Shown here one piece after another: positions 1 to 5,555 of a stretch of 6,193 nucleotides of DNA; the first letter of the stretch is position 1; each line of letters opens with the position of its first letter. The notes beneath the pieces were generated by a model. That model made no database searches, was not told where the DNA came from, and saw only the letters and a program-made list of their open reading frames with translations. The position numbers were made by a program, and so were the translations under genes. The stretch is from contig DDES01000095.1 of NCBI GenBank assembly GCA_002336765.1, forward strand, positions 1 through 6,193, given 5' to 3'. This stretch comes from Novosphingobium sp. UBA1948 (lineage in GTDB: Bacteria > Pseudomonadota > Alphaproteobacteria > Sphingomonadales > Sphingomonadaceae).

Positions 1-165
1 ATGGACGGCAAGACCCCGGTCGAGCAGGTCGTGGCCGCTGCCGCCAAGGCTGCCGGTGGTTCGATCAAGCTGGTGGACTATGTCCGCTTCCAGCTGGGCG
101 AGGGCATCGAGAAGGAAGCGACCGACTTCGCTGCCGAAGTGGCTGCTGCCGCCGGCATCAAGTAA
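1..165 (+). CDS. tsf: Elongation factor Ts, C-terminal fragment (5' end outside window)
   Basis: This is the last 54 codons of EF-Ts, the guanine-nucleotide exchange factor that releases GDP from EF-Tu during translation elongation in the cytoplasm. The visible part opens with MDGKTPVEQVV and carries the conserved C-terminal stretch VRFQLGEGIEKE, followed by DFAAEVAAAAGIK and a TAA stop. The ATG at position 1 is most likely an internal methionine (the family has a similar 'hydrophobic-x-DGKT' segment here), because complete EF-Ts proteins are roughly 280-310 residues. The gene therefore begins upstream, where rpsB is normally found. A strong terminator follows 26 nt after the stop, so tsf ends its own transcription unit. 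Identification rests on the C-terminal motif plus the adjacent pyrH-frr cluster, a near-universal neighbourhood for tsf. Confidence 0.92.
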   Translation: MDGKTPVEQVVAAAAKAAGGSIKLVDYVRFQLGEGIEKEATDFAAEVAAAAGIK

Positions 166-191
166 GGTTTTCTCTTTCTGAAAATCGTGGG

Positions 192-221
192 GAGGCCCGC
201 CGGCAACGGCGGGCCTCTTTT
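192..221 (+). terminator. Intrinsic (Rho-independent) terminator after tsf
   Basis: A perfect 11-bp GC-rich stem (192-202 paired with 207-217, core GGCCCGCCG/CGGCGGGCC) closes on a GCAA tetraloop of the GNRA type at 203-206. It is followed directly by four T residues at 218-221. It lies 26 nt after the tsf stop codon and is the best-formed terminator in the window. It separates the (rpsB-)tsf unit from pyrH, so pyrH should depend on its own promoter, on read-through, or on both. Confidence 0.9.
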
Positions 222-224
222 CAT

Positions 225-263
225 GTGCAGTTTCGGTGCAGTATTGGTGAGGCTTTGTGCAAT
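225..263 (+). repeat. Helically phased GTGCA-type short direct repeats upstream of pyrH
   Basis: GTGCAGT occurs exactly twice, at 225-231 and 236-242. A one-mismatch copy, GTGCAAT, lies at 257-263, and a poor copy (GTGAGGC) at 247-253. Start-to-start distances are 11, 11 and 10 nt, about one helical turn each. The array lies between the tsf terminator and the candidate pyrH promoter, where an activator or repressor could bind. The repeats are visible in the sequence. A regulatory role is inference only, since units this short can recur by chance. Confidence 0.35.
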
Positions 264-278
264 TGTCGCAGCGCGCCC

Positions 279-305
279 TTGGCAGGCGGGGCGGCACGGT
301 ATAAG
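279..305 (+). promoter_or_regulatory. Candidate promoter for pyrH and the downstream operon
   Basis: A -35-like TTGGCA (279-284) and a -10-like TATAAG (300-305) are separated by 15 nt; reading the -35 as CTTGGC gives 16 nt. This resembles the sigma-70-type CTTGAC...TATAAT pattern of alphaproteobacteria, though the spacing is short. Initiation would fall near 311-313, giving a leader of about 28 nt before the pyrH ATG. The position directly after the tsf terminator supports it. No other convincing pair was found between 222 and 339. Confidence 0.45.
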
Positions 306-322
306 GGCGCTTGCGAAGCCAA

Positions 323-327
323 AAGGA
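323..327 (+). promoter_or_regulatory. Ribosome binding site that fixes the pyrH start
   Basis: AAGGA lies 12 nt upstream of the ATG at 340. The distance is slightly long but acceptable. It supports translation from 340 rather than from the in-frame ATG at 187, which precedes the tsf terminator hairpin. Confidence 0.6.
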
Positions 328-339
328 TACAATCACCCC

Positions 340-1053
340 ATGACCAGCTCTCCCTACAAGCGCGTTTTGCTCAAACTGTCGGGCGAGGTGCTGATGGGGG
401 ATCAACCTTTCGGTATTGATCCCGCTTTCGTTGCCGAACTGGCCAAGGAAGTGAAGGCGGCCAAGGAAACAGGCCTCGAGTTGTGCCTTGTCATCGGCGG
501 CGGCAATATCTTCCGCGGCATGGCGGGCGCCGCCAAGGGTATGGACCGTGCGCAGGCCGACTATATGGGCATGCTGGCGACCGTGATGAACGCGCTGGCG
601 ATGCAGAATGCGCTTGAACAGCTTGGCGTGCCGACCCGTGTGCAGAGCGCGATCGAGATGGACAAGGTTTGCGAGCCGGTGATCCGCCGCCGCGCCGAAC
701 GCCATCTGGAAAAGGGCCGGGTGGTGATTTTCGCCGCGGGCGTAGGCGCTCCCTATTTTACCACCGATTCCGGCGCCGCGCTGCGTGCCGCCGAAATGGG
801 CTGCGACGCGCTCTTGAAGGGCACCAGCGTGGATGGCGTGTACAACGCCGATCCCAAGAAGGATCCTTCGGCTGTCCGCTATGACACGGTCGATTATGAC
901 ACCGTTCTGGCCGACAATCTCAAGGTGATGGACGCTTCCGCCGTGGCGCTGTGCCGCGACAACAAGATCCCGATCGTCGTCTTCTCGATCCGCGAGCGTG
1001 GCAATCTGGCCACCATCCTGAACGGGCAGGGCATCAAGACGGTCGTTCAGTAA
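340..1053 (+). CDS. pyrH: Uridylate (UMP) kinase
   Basis: Bacterial-type UMP kinase of the amino-acid-kinase fold, a hexameric cytoplasmic enzyme that converts UMP and ATP to UDP and ADP in pyrimidine synthesis. The product is 237 aa, close to the usual 235-245. Visible motifs are KLSGE (residues 12-16, phosphate binding), VIGGGNIFRG (51-60), DYMGMLATVMNA (74-85), FTTDS (140-144), LLKGTSVDGVYNADP (158-172, nucleotide binding) and LKVMDASA near the C-terminus. The ATG at 340 is preferred: the frame stays open to an ATG at 187, but that adds 51 unconserved residues and crosses the tsf terminator. One oddity is that the loop reading GTGNPFFTTD in E. coli is here GVGAPYFTTD, so the E. coli T138 and N140 positions hold V135 and A137. 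The gene opens the tight pyrH-frr-uppS-cdsA-dxr-rseP run and supplies precursors for UTP, CTP and UDP-sugars. Confidence 0.97.
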   Translation: MTSSPYKRVLLKLSGEVLMGDQPFGIDPAFVAELAKEVKAAKETGLELCLVIGGGNIFRGMAGAAKGMDRAQADYMGMLATVMNALAMQNALEQLGVPTRVQSAIEMDKVCEPVIRRRAERHLEKGRVVIFAAGVGAPYFTTDSGAALRAAEMGCDALLKGTSVDGVYNADPKKDPSAVRYDTVDYDTVLADNLKVMDASAVALCRDNKIPIVVFSIRERGNLATILNGQGIKTVVQ

Positions 1054-1071
1054 ACATTCGGAGAATACCCC

Positions 1072-1635
1072 ATGGCTGCTCCCAAATATGACAAGGCCGA
1101 TCTCGAACGCCGCATGAAGGGTGCTGTCGAAGCGCTCAAGCATGACCTCTCGGGCCTGCGCACCGGCCGCGCCAACACCGCGCTGCTCGATCCGATCAAC
1201 GTGGAAGTCTATGGCAGCCACACGCCGCTGGCGCAGGTGGCCACCGTGGCCGCGCCCGAGCCGCGCATGTTGACCGTGACCGTGTGGGATCGTTCCAACG
1301 TGACGCCGGTGGAAAAGGCGATCCGCTCGGCGGGTCTGGGCCTCAATCCGATCACCGATGGCAACACCATCCGCCTGCCGATCCCCGATCTGACCGAGGA
1401 GCGCCGCAAGGAACTCGCCAAGCTGGCCGGTAAATATGCCGAGGGCGCGCGTATCGCCATCCGCAACGTGCGCCGCGATGGCATGGAAGCGCTGAAGGCT
1501 GACGAGAACAAGAAGCTGATCGGCGAGGACGACCGCAAGCGCGGCGAGACCGAGGTGCAGAAGATTACCGACGAGGCGATCAAGGATGCCGAGGCTGCCG
1601 CTGCCGCCAAGGAGAAGGAAATCCTCGGCAAGTGA
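1072..1635 (+). CDS. frr: Ribosome recycling factor
   Basis: RRF works with EF-G to split the post-termination 70S ribosome so that its subunits can be reused. The product is 187 aa against 185 in E. coli. The family's opening helix with GLRTGRAN (residues 28-35) is present. So is the hinge and beta-domain region, including TVWDRSNVTPVEKAIR (about 70-85), GLNPITDGNTIRLPIP (about 90-105) and LTEERRKEL (107-115). NVRRD (132-136) contains the conserved arginines of the ribosome-contacting helix. The C-terminal helix is Ala/Lys/Glu-rich. The ATG is preceded by CGGAGA at 1059-1064 with 7 nt spacing, a good Shine-Dalgarno site. The gene begins 18 nt after pyrH and its stop overlaps the uppS start by 4 nt, so it is cotranscribed with both. 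Nothing appears degraded or missing. Confidence 0.97.
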   Translation: MAAPKYDKADLERRMKGAVEALKHDLSGLRTGRANTALLDPINVEVYGSHTPLAQVATVAAPEPRMLTVTVWDRSNVTPVEKAIRSAGLGLNPITDGNTIRLPIPDLTEERRKELAKLAGKYAEGARIAIRNVRRDGMEALKADENKKLIGEDDRKRGETEVQKITDEAIKDAEAAAAAKEKEILGK

Positions 1636-2342
1636 GCGTCGCTGCTGTTCCTGCTGGCGGCTCGGTTGCCAATGGCGTGCGCCATGTTGCCATCATCATG
1701 GATGGCAACGGGCGCTGGGCCAAGAAGCGTTTTCTGCCCCGCGTGATGGGGCACCAGCGCGGGGTGGAGGCGGTGCGCCGCCTGATCCGCGGGGTGCGCG
1801 ATTTCGGGCTGGAGGCGGTGACGCTTTATGCCTTTTCGAGCGAGAACTGGCGGCGGCCTGAAGAGGAAGTCAGCGACCTGATGGGGCTGCTCAAGCGCTT
1901 CATCATCAGCGATATTGACGAGATCGCCGGGAATGGCGTCCGCTTGAAGATCATTGGCGATTACAAGGCGTTGTCGCCCGATATTGTAACGTTGCTTGAA
2001 GACGCGATGGCGCGCACGGCTGGCAATGACGTGATGACGCTGGTGATCGCGCTCAATTACGGCAGCCAGCAGGAAATCGCCCGCGCAGCGGCGGCGGCGG
2101 CGGCCAAGGGTGCCATCACGCCCGAAAGCATCGAGGCCGAACTCTACACCGCCGATCTGCCGCCGCTCGATCTGCTGGTGCGCACCAGCGGCGAGGTGCG
2201 GCTGTCGAATTTTCTGCTGTGGCAGGCGGCCTATGCCGAAATGTGGTTCACCGATGTGCTGTGGCCCGATTTCACACCCGAGCATCTTGCCGAGGCGCTG
2301 GGCGCCTTTGGCCAGCGGGAGCGCCGTTTCGGTGGCCGCTGA
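1632..2342 (+). CDS. uppS: Di-trans,poly-cis-undecaprenyl-diphosphate synthase (cis-prenyltransferase)
   Basis: The enzyme extends farnesyl diphosphate with eight isopentenyl diphosphates to form undecaprenyl diphosphate, the precursor of the lipid carrier for peptidoglycan and O-antigen. It is also called ispU. The product is 236 aa, slightly shorter than E. coli's 253. Motifs are HVAIIMDGNGRWAKKR (18-33, catalytic Asp24), GHQRGVEAVR (40-49), TLYAFSSENWRRPEEEV (64-80), and RTSGEVRLSNFLLWQ (184-198, diphosphate-binding Arg/Ser) followed by AYAEMWFTDVLWPDF with metal-site Glu203. The E. coli His199 position is Val189, a position I believe varies in the family. The start is GTG at 1632, overlapping the frr stop as GTGA; a purine-rich AAGGAA at 1615-1620 lies 11 nt upstream. 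This suggests translational coupling to frr. A run of seven alanines (152-158) is encoded by a GCG repeat. The end overlaps cdsA by 11 nt. Confidence 0.96.
   Translation: MSVAAVPAGGSVANGVRHVAIIMDGNGRWAKKRFLPRVMGHQRGVEAVRRLIRGVRDFGLEAVTLYAFSSENWRRPEEEVSDLMGLLKRFIISDIDEIAGNGVRLKIIGDYKALSPDIVTLLEDAMARTAGNDVMTLVIALNYGSQQEIARAAAAAAAKGAITPESIEAELYTADLPPLDLLVRTSGEVRLSNFLLWQAAYAEMWFTDVLWPDFTPEHLAEALGAFGQRERRFGGR
2085..2105 (+). repeat. GCG trinucleotide run encoding seven alanines inside uppS
   Basis: The codons are GCA, five consecutive GCG and GCC, giving Ala152-Ala158 of UppS. The run sits in a helical segment between NYGSQQEIAR and the G-x-I-x-x-E-x-I-E region. A short tandem codon repeat like this can gain or lose units by replication slippage without a frameshift. 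Confidence 0.7.
2317..2321 (+). promoter_or_regulatory. Ribosome binding site supporting the cdsA GTG start
   Basis: GGGAG at 2317-2321 lies within the last codons of uppS, 10 nt before the GTG at 2332. It is the main reason for choosing that start over an internal ATG at 2413, which would delete the predicted cytoplasmic N-terminus and part of the first membrane helix. Confidence 0.55.
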
Positions 2343-3075
2343 GGGTGAAACGGGCGCTCCGGCTCCCAAAAAGAACGCCGATCTCAAGGCGCGCACGCTG
2401 TCGGCTATCGTGATGGTGGCGGTGTCGGGCACGGCGCTGTGGCTGGGCGGTATCGCGTGGACCGTGTTCGTGCTGCTGGTCGCCACCGGCGTGCTGTGGG
2501 AGTGGAACAAGCTTTCGCGCAAGATTGCCGAGAGTTGGTGGGGCAGGCTGGTCTGGCTAGTGGCTGGCGTGGTTTACGTGGGGGTGGCCTGCGAGATGCT
2601 GCTGATGTTGCGTAGCGAAGGTGGGCAGGCTGTTTTGTTTCCGATTGCCGCCGTCATCGCAACAGATATTGGCGCCTATTTTGCAGGTCGCGCCCTTGGT
2701 GGCCCTAAGATTGCGCCTCGGATCAGCCCTAGCAAAACATGGAGCGGGCTGGCAGGCGGTGCTCTGGGGGCTGCGTTAGTGGTCTTTGCAGAGATTTACA
2801 GTTTCAAGTACGCCTTCGACCACAGCATTTTCCGCAGTGACCCTTGGACGGCTTTGGAATGGGGGCAGTTGGTTGCTAGCGTAATTGGCTTTGGCTTCCT
2901 CGTCGCCATTATCGCCCAGACCGGCGATTTTTTCGAAAGCTGGATGAAGCGCCGCGCGGGAGTCAAGGACTCCGGCCATCTCATTCCGGGCCACGGCGGG
3001 CTGTTCGACAGAGTTGACGGCTTGCTCGCGGTGCTGTTCGTTGCGGGCATCCTTGGCGCTGTGGGAAGGCTGTAA
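2332..3075 (+). CDS. cdsA: Phosphatidate cytidylyltransferase (CDP-diglyceride synthase)
   Basis: Integral inner-membrane enzyme that converts phosphatidic acid and CTP to CDP-diacylglycerol and diphosphate, the branch point for bacterial phospholipids. The product is 247 aa from a GTG start, with a hydrophilic N-terminus of about 20 residues. Roughly seven hydrophobic segments follow (about 22-38, 41-57, 73-92, 100-118, 139-156, 178-196, 229-244). The CTP-transferase signature spans residues 203-229 (S-x-M-KR....KD.G..IPGHGG.FDR.D) and fits the family pattern fully. Upstream are TDIGAYFAGR (111-120) and AQTGDFFES (195-203), the latter with acidic Asp199. The phosphate-loop-like motif reads SPSKTWSG where SPKKTWEG is common. 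The frame is open upstream, but that stretch is the out-of-frame 3' end of uppS. GC at third codon positions drops markedly at residues 100-187. The start overlaps uppS by 11 nt and the stop abuts dxr, so coupling at both ends is likely. Confidence 0.95.
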   Translation: MAAEGETGAPAPKKNADLKARTLSAIVMVAVSGTALWLGGIAWTVFVLLVATGVLWEWNKLSRKIAESWWGRLVWLVAGVVYVGVACEMLLMLRSEGGQAVLFPIAAVIATDIGAYFAGRALGGPKIAPRISPSKTWSGLAGGALGAALVVFAEIYSFKYAFDHSIFRSDPWTALEWGQLVASVIGFGFLVAIIAQTGDFFESWMKRRAGVKDSGHLIPGHGGLFDRVDGLLAVLFVAGILGAVGRL

Positions 3076-4230
3076 ATGCGCTCCATTTCCATCCTCGGCG
3101 CAACCGGCTCGATTGGCGCTTCAACGCTCGATCTGGTGCGGCGCAACCGCGACCAGTGGCGCGTGGTGGCGCTCACGGCCAACGGCAATGCCGTGGCGCT
3201 GGCCGAACTTGCCCGCGAATTTGGCGCGCAGATCGCCGTCTGCGCCGAAGAGGCGGCCTTGCCCGCCCTGCGCGACGCCTTGGCGGGCACTTCCATCGAG
3301 GCCGCCGCAGGTCCGCAGGCTTTGGTAGAGGCCGCCAGCCGCTCCGCCGATCTCACCATGGCCGCGATTGTTGGCTGCGCGGGCCTTGCCCCCACGATGG
3401 CCGCCATCGAGCAGGGCCGCACCGTGGCGCTGGCCAACAAGGAAGCACTGGTTTCCGCTGGCGAGGTGATGCTGGCGGCGGTGAAGCGTTGCGGCACCAC
3501 GTTGCTGCCGGTGGATAGCGAGCATAATGCCATCTTCCAGTGCCTGTCGGGCAACAGTACCGACCATGTGCGCTGGATCACGCTGACGGCGAGCGGCGGT
3601 CCGTTCCGTGACTGGACGCTGGAACAGTTGCAGACCGCCACCCCCGCGCTGGCGATCAAGCATCCCAACTGGAGCATGGGCGCCAAGATCAGCGTCGATT
3701 CGGCCAGTATGATGAACAAGGGGCTCGAATTCATCGAGGCCTATCACCTGTTTCCCGTGGGGCTGGAGCGCTTGAGGATCATCGTGCATCCCCAGTCGAT
3801 CATCCATTCCATGGTGGAATACCATGATGGCTCCACGCTGGCGCAGCTTGGGCCGAGCGATATGCGCGTGCCGATTGCCTCCTGCCTTGCGTGGCCGCAG
3901 CGCATGGAAACCCCGCTGTCGGACAAGCTTGATCTGGCCGCGATTGGCGAACTCACTTTCCGCGCGCCCGACGAGATCCGCTTTCCCGCCACAAGGCTGG
4001 CGCGCGAGGCGGCGCATGCGGGTGGCGGGGTGCCGGCCGTGCTCAATGCCGCCAATGAAATCGCGGTGGCGGCTTTTCTGGCGGGCGGGATCGGCTTTAC
4101 CCGCATTCCCGCGCTGGTGGAGGAGGTGCTGGGCGCCTATACTCCCGCACGACCGACCCATATCGAGGATGTCCACGCGGTGGATGCCGAGGCGCGCCGC
4201 CGGGCCGCCGCCCTTCTGGAACTGGTCTGA
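3076..4230 (+). CDS. dxr: 1-deoxy-D-xylulose 5-phosphate reductoisomerase
   Basis: First committed enzyme of the MEP isoprenoid pathway: it rearranges and reduces DXP to 2-C-methyl-D-erythritol 4-phosphate with NADPH and a divalent metal, and it is the target of fosmidomycin. The product is 384 aa (E. coli 398). Seen in order are the NADPH-binding GATGSIG (8-14), LANKEALVSAGE (119-130) and PVDSEHNAIFQ (145-155) with metal ligands Asp147 and Glu149. Next come TASGGPFR (171-178), HPNWSMGAKISVDSA (196-210, His196 and Trp199 equivalent to E. coli H209 and W212) and MMNKGLEFIEA (212-222) with Glu218 as third ligand and Asn214/Lys215. IVHPQSIIHSMVEY closes the catalytic region, and the C-terminal helical domain is present. 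All catalytic residues I can check are intact. The ATG immediately follows the cdsA stop (TAA|ATG, no gap), with GGGAAGG at 3063-3069 as ribosome binding site. The pathway feeds UppS in the same operon. Confidence 0.98.
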   Translation: MRSISILGATGSIGASTLDLVRRNRDQWRVVALTANGNAVALAELAREFGAQIAVCAEEAALPALRDALAGTSIEAAAGPQALVEAASRSADLTMAAIVGCAGLAPTMAAIEQGRTVALANKEALVSAGEVMLAAVKRCGTTLLPVDSEHNAIFQCLSGNSTDHVRWITLTASGGPFRDWTLEQLQTATPALAIKHPNWSMGAKISVDSASMMNKGLEFIEAYHLFPVGLERLRIIVHPQSIIHSMVEYHDGSTLAQLGPSDMRVPIASCLAWPQRMETPLSDKLDLAAIGELTFRAPDEIRFPATRLAREAAHAGGGVPAVLNAANEIAVAAFLAGGIGFTRIPALVEEVLGAYTPARPTHIEDVHAVDAEARRRAAALLELV

Positions 4231-4235
4231 TCCCT

Positions 4236-5348
4236 ATGCAACTTCCCTCGATCCCGATGACCATTCTCGCCTTCGTGCTGTTGATCGGCCCGTTGGTGAT
4301 GGTGCACGAGTTGGGGCATTATCTGGTGGCGCGCTGGTGCGGGGTGCAGGTCAAGGTGTTCTCCATCGGCTTTGGCCGCGAGATCGCGGGCTGGACCGAT
4401 GGGCGTGGCACACGCTGGAAGCTCTCGATGCTTCCGCTGGGCGGCTATGTGCAATTCGCGGGCGACATGAATGCGGCGTCGGTGCCCATTGATTCCATTC
4501 CGCTGGATGTGAAGGAGCGGGAAGGGTGGTTTCCCTTCAAGCCTTTGTGGCAACGCTTTCTGATCGTGCTGGCGGGGCCGCTTACCAATCTGATTGCGGC
4601 AGTGTTGATCTATGCCGCCTTCAACATGGCCTATGGCCGTGTGGTGGTGCCGGCGGTGGCGGCGGTGTTCGGCCCCCAGTCGGCGGCGCAGGCGGCGGGC
4701 ATGCAACTGGGCGACCGCATCACGGCGATCGACGGCAAGCCGATCGAGAGTTTCGAGGAAATCCGCGACGCGGTCAGCCCGTTTCCGGGCCAGACCGTGC
4801 ACATCGCGGTGGAGCGCGGCGGGCAAAAACTGACGATTCCGGTCACGCTGGCGACCGAGGTGCTGAAGGACAGGTTTGGCAGCTCGGCGCGGGTCGGGCG
4901 CTTGGGCATTGGTCCGTCGGGCGAGCGCAAGCTGGTCCGGCTCGGGGTGGTTGATTCCTTTGTGACGGCGGGCAACCAGACGGTGCATCTGGTCGGGCTG
5001 ATCGGCACCGGCCTCAAGCAGGTTGTGACTGGCCAGCGCAGCATGCGCGAGATGAACGGGCCGATCAAAATGGCGCAATATTCGGCGGCGACGCTGGCGC
5101 TCGGTTGGCAGGCTTTCGTGTCTTTTGCCGCTTTCATCTCGATTAACTTGGCATTCATCAACCTGCTGCCAATTCCGGTGCTGGACGGAGGCCATCTGGC
5201 ATTTTACATTGCCGAATGGATCCGCCGCAAACCCGTGGGAGTGCGCAGTCAGGAGTGGGCTTTTCGCGCAGGTTTGGCCTTTGTGCTGGCGTTGATGATC
5301 TTCGTGACCATCAACGATGTGCTGCCGGCCAGTCTGTTCGGGCAATAG
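4236..5348 (+). CDS. rseP: Site-2 intramembrane zinc metalloprotease, RseP/MmpA type
   Basis: Inner-membrane S2P-family protease that cuts transmembrane segments of anti-sigma factors or other membrane proteins after a first periplasmic cut. The E. coli homologue is RseP (RseA), the Caulobacter one MmpA (PodJ). The product is 370 aa. The zinc motif HELGH (24-28) lies in the first membrane helix. GFG (45-47), the PLGGYVQFAGD segment (67-77) and a second helix at about 107-129 follow. A PDZ domain spans about 135-205, with GMQLGDRITAIDGKPI at 155-170. The second catalytic motif NLLPIPVLDGGH (309-320) supplies Asp317, and a last helix lies at about 345-367. Only one PDZ domain is evident, against two in the 450-aa E. 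coli protein; this accounts for most of the length difference. The start is uncertain: ATG 4236, 5 nt after dxr, has only a weak distant GGA, and ATG 4257 (codon 8) is also possible. The native substrate cannot be told from this window. Confidence 0.96.
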   Translation: MQLPSIPMTILAFVLLIGPLVMVHELGHYLVARWCGVQVKVFSIGFGREIAGWTDGRGTRWKLSMLPLGGYVQFAGDMNAASVPIDSIPLDVKEREGWFPFKPLWQRFLIVLAGPLTNLIAAVLIYAAFNMAYGRVVVPAVAAVFGPQSAAQAAGMQLGDRITAIDGKPIESFEEIRDAVSPFPGQTVHIAVERGGQKLTIPVTLATEVLKDRFGSSARVGRLGIGPSGERKLVRLGVVDSFVTAGNQTVHLVGLIGTGLKQVVTGQRSMREMNGPIKMAQYSAATLALGWQAFVSFAAFISINLAFINLLPIPVLDGGHLAFYIAEWIRRKPVGVRSQEWAFRAGLAFVLALMIFVTINDVLPASLFGQ

Positions 5349-5401
5349 GCATCGGGCCGGGGATCGGGCCTGCTTTTTTTGCCTTTCTCGGCAAAACAGG
5401 C
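5347..5401 (+). terminator. Possible weak terminator with overlapping alternative hairpin after rseP
   Basis: Directly after the rseP stop, AGGC (5347-5350) plus CCG (5357-5359) can pair with CGG plus GCCT (5365-5371). This bulged 7-bp hairpin is followed after 2 nt by seven T residues (5374-5380), so it could act as an intrinsic terminator. A second hairpin shares the GCCT segment: GCCTG (5368-5372) and TTTTGCC (5377-5383) pair with GGCAAAA (5390-5396) and CAGGC (5397-5401), with a 4-nt bulge and a 6-nt loop. The two cannot form together. An 8-bp direct repeat, ATCGGGCC (5351-5358 and 5363-5370), underlies the first structure. Pairings were read by eye, and stability was not computed. Confidence 0.35.
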
Positions 5402-5420
5402 ATGAAGGATCGTGCGGCGG

Positions 5421-5449
5421 TTGCCGTGGGTCAAGTTCACCGCTATCGA
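5421..5449 (+). promoter_or_regulatory. Weak candidate promoter for bamA in the rseP-bamA gap
   Basis: TTGCCG (5421-5426) and TATCGA (5444-5449) are separated by 17 nt, the ideal sigma-70 spacing, but each box matches the consensus only in part. It lies about 100 nt before the bamA start. The 207-nt gap 5349-5555 otherwise shows only the hairpins at 5347-5401 and a G-rich stretch around 5492-5546. I see no convincing gene in it. Confidence 0.25.
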
Positions 5450-5555
5450 GCGCCATTCGTGAAGGTTTGCGTGCCGGTTTTGCCGATGCGCGGGCCGCTT
5501 GCCGGGGGCTGTTTCGCGGGGGCGCGAGGCACGCAGGGTTCTGCGGGCCATTAGG

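Noticed and set aside
1..165. A short complete gene starting at ATG 1
   Set aside because: The peptide matches the extreme C-terminus of EF-Ts in the usual rpsB-tsf-pyrH-frr order, so the ATG is an internal codon of a truncated gene.
187..339. In-frame 51-codon N-terminal extension of pyrH starting at ATG 187
   Set aside because: It would start before the tsf terminator hairpin, its residues match no UMP kinase, and a ribosome binding site precedes ATG 340.
2110..2331. In-frame upstream extension of cdsA from ATG 2110
   Set aside because: This stretch is the 3' end of uppS read out of frame, giving a Cys/Pro/Arg-rich peptide. UppS motifs continue to 2342 in the other frame.
1209..2522. A 437-codon - strand open frame opposite frr, uppS and the start of cdsA
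   Set aside because: It lies across three genes with intact family motifs on the + strand, and its product shows no domain I recognise; it is explained as an antisense shadow.
3121..4176. A 351-codon - strand open frame opposite dxr
   Set aside because: It mirrors the dxr reading frame almost end to end, and the translation is low-complexity and His/Arg/Gly-rich. dxr itself has every catalytic residue.
5492..5546. G-rich segment with five runs of three or more G, considered as a G-quadruplex
   Set aside because: The loops between runs are mostly 9-13 nt, too long for a canonical stable quadruplex, and such runs are expected in sequence of this GC content.
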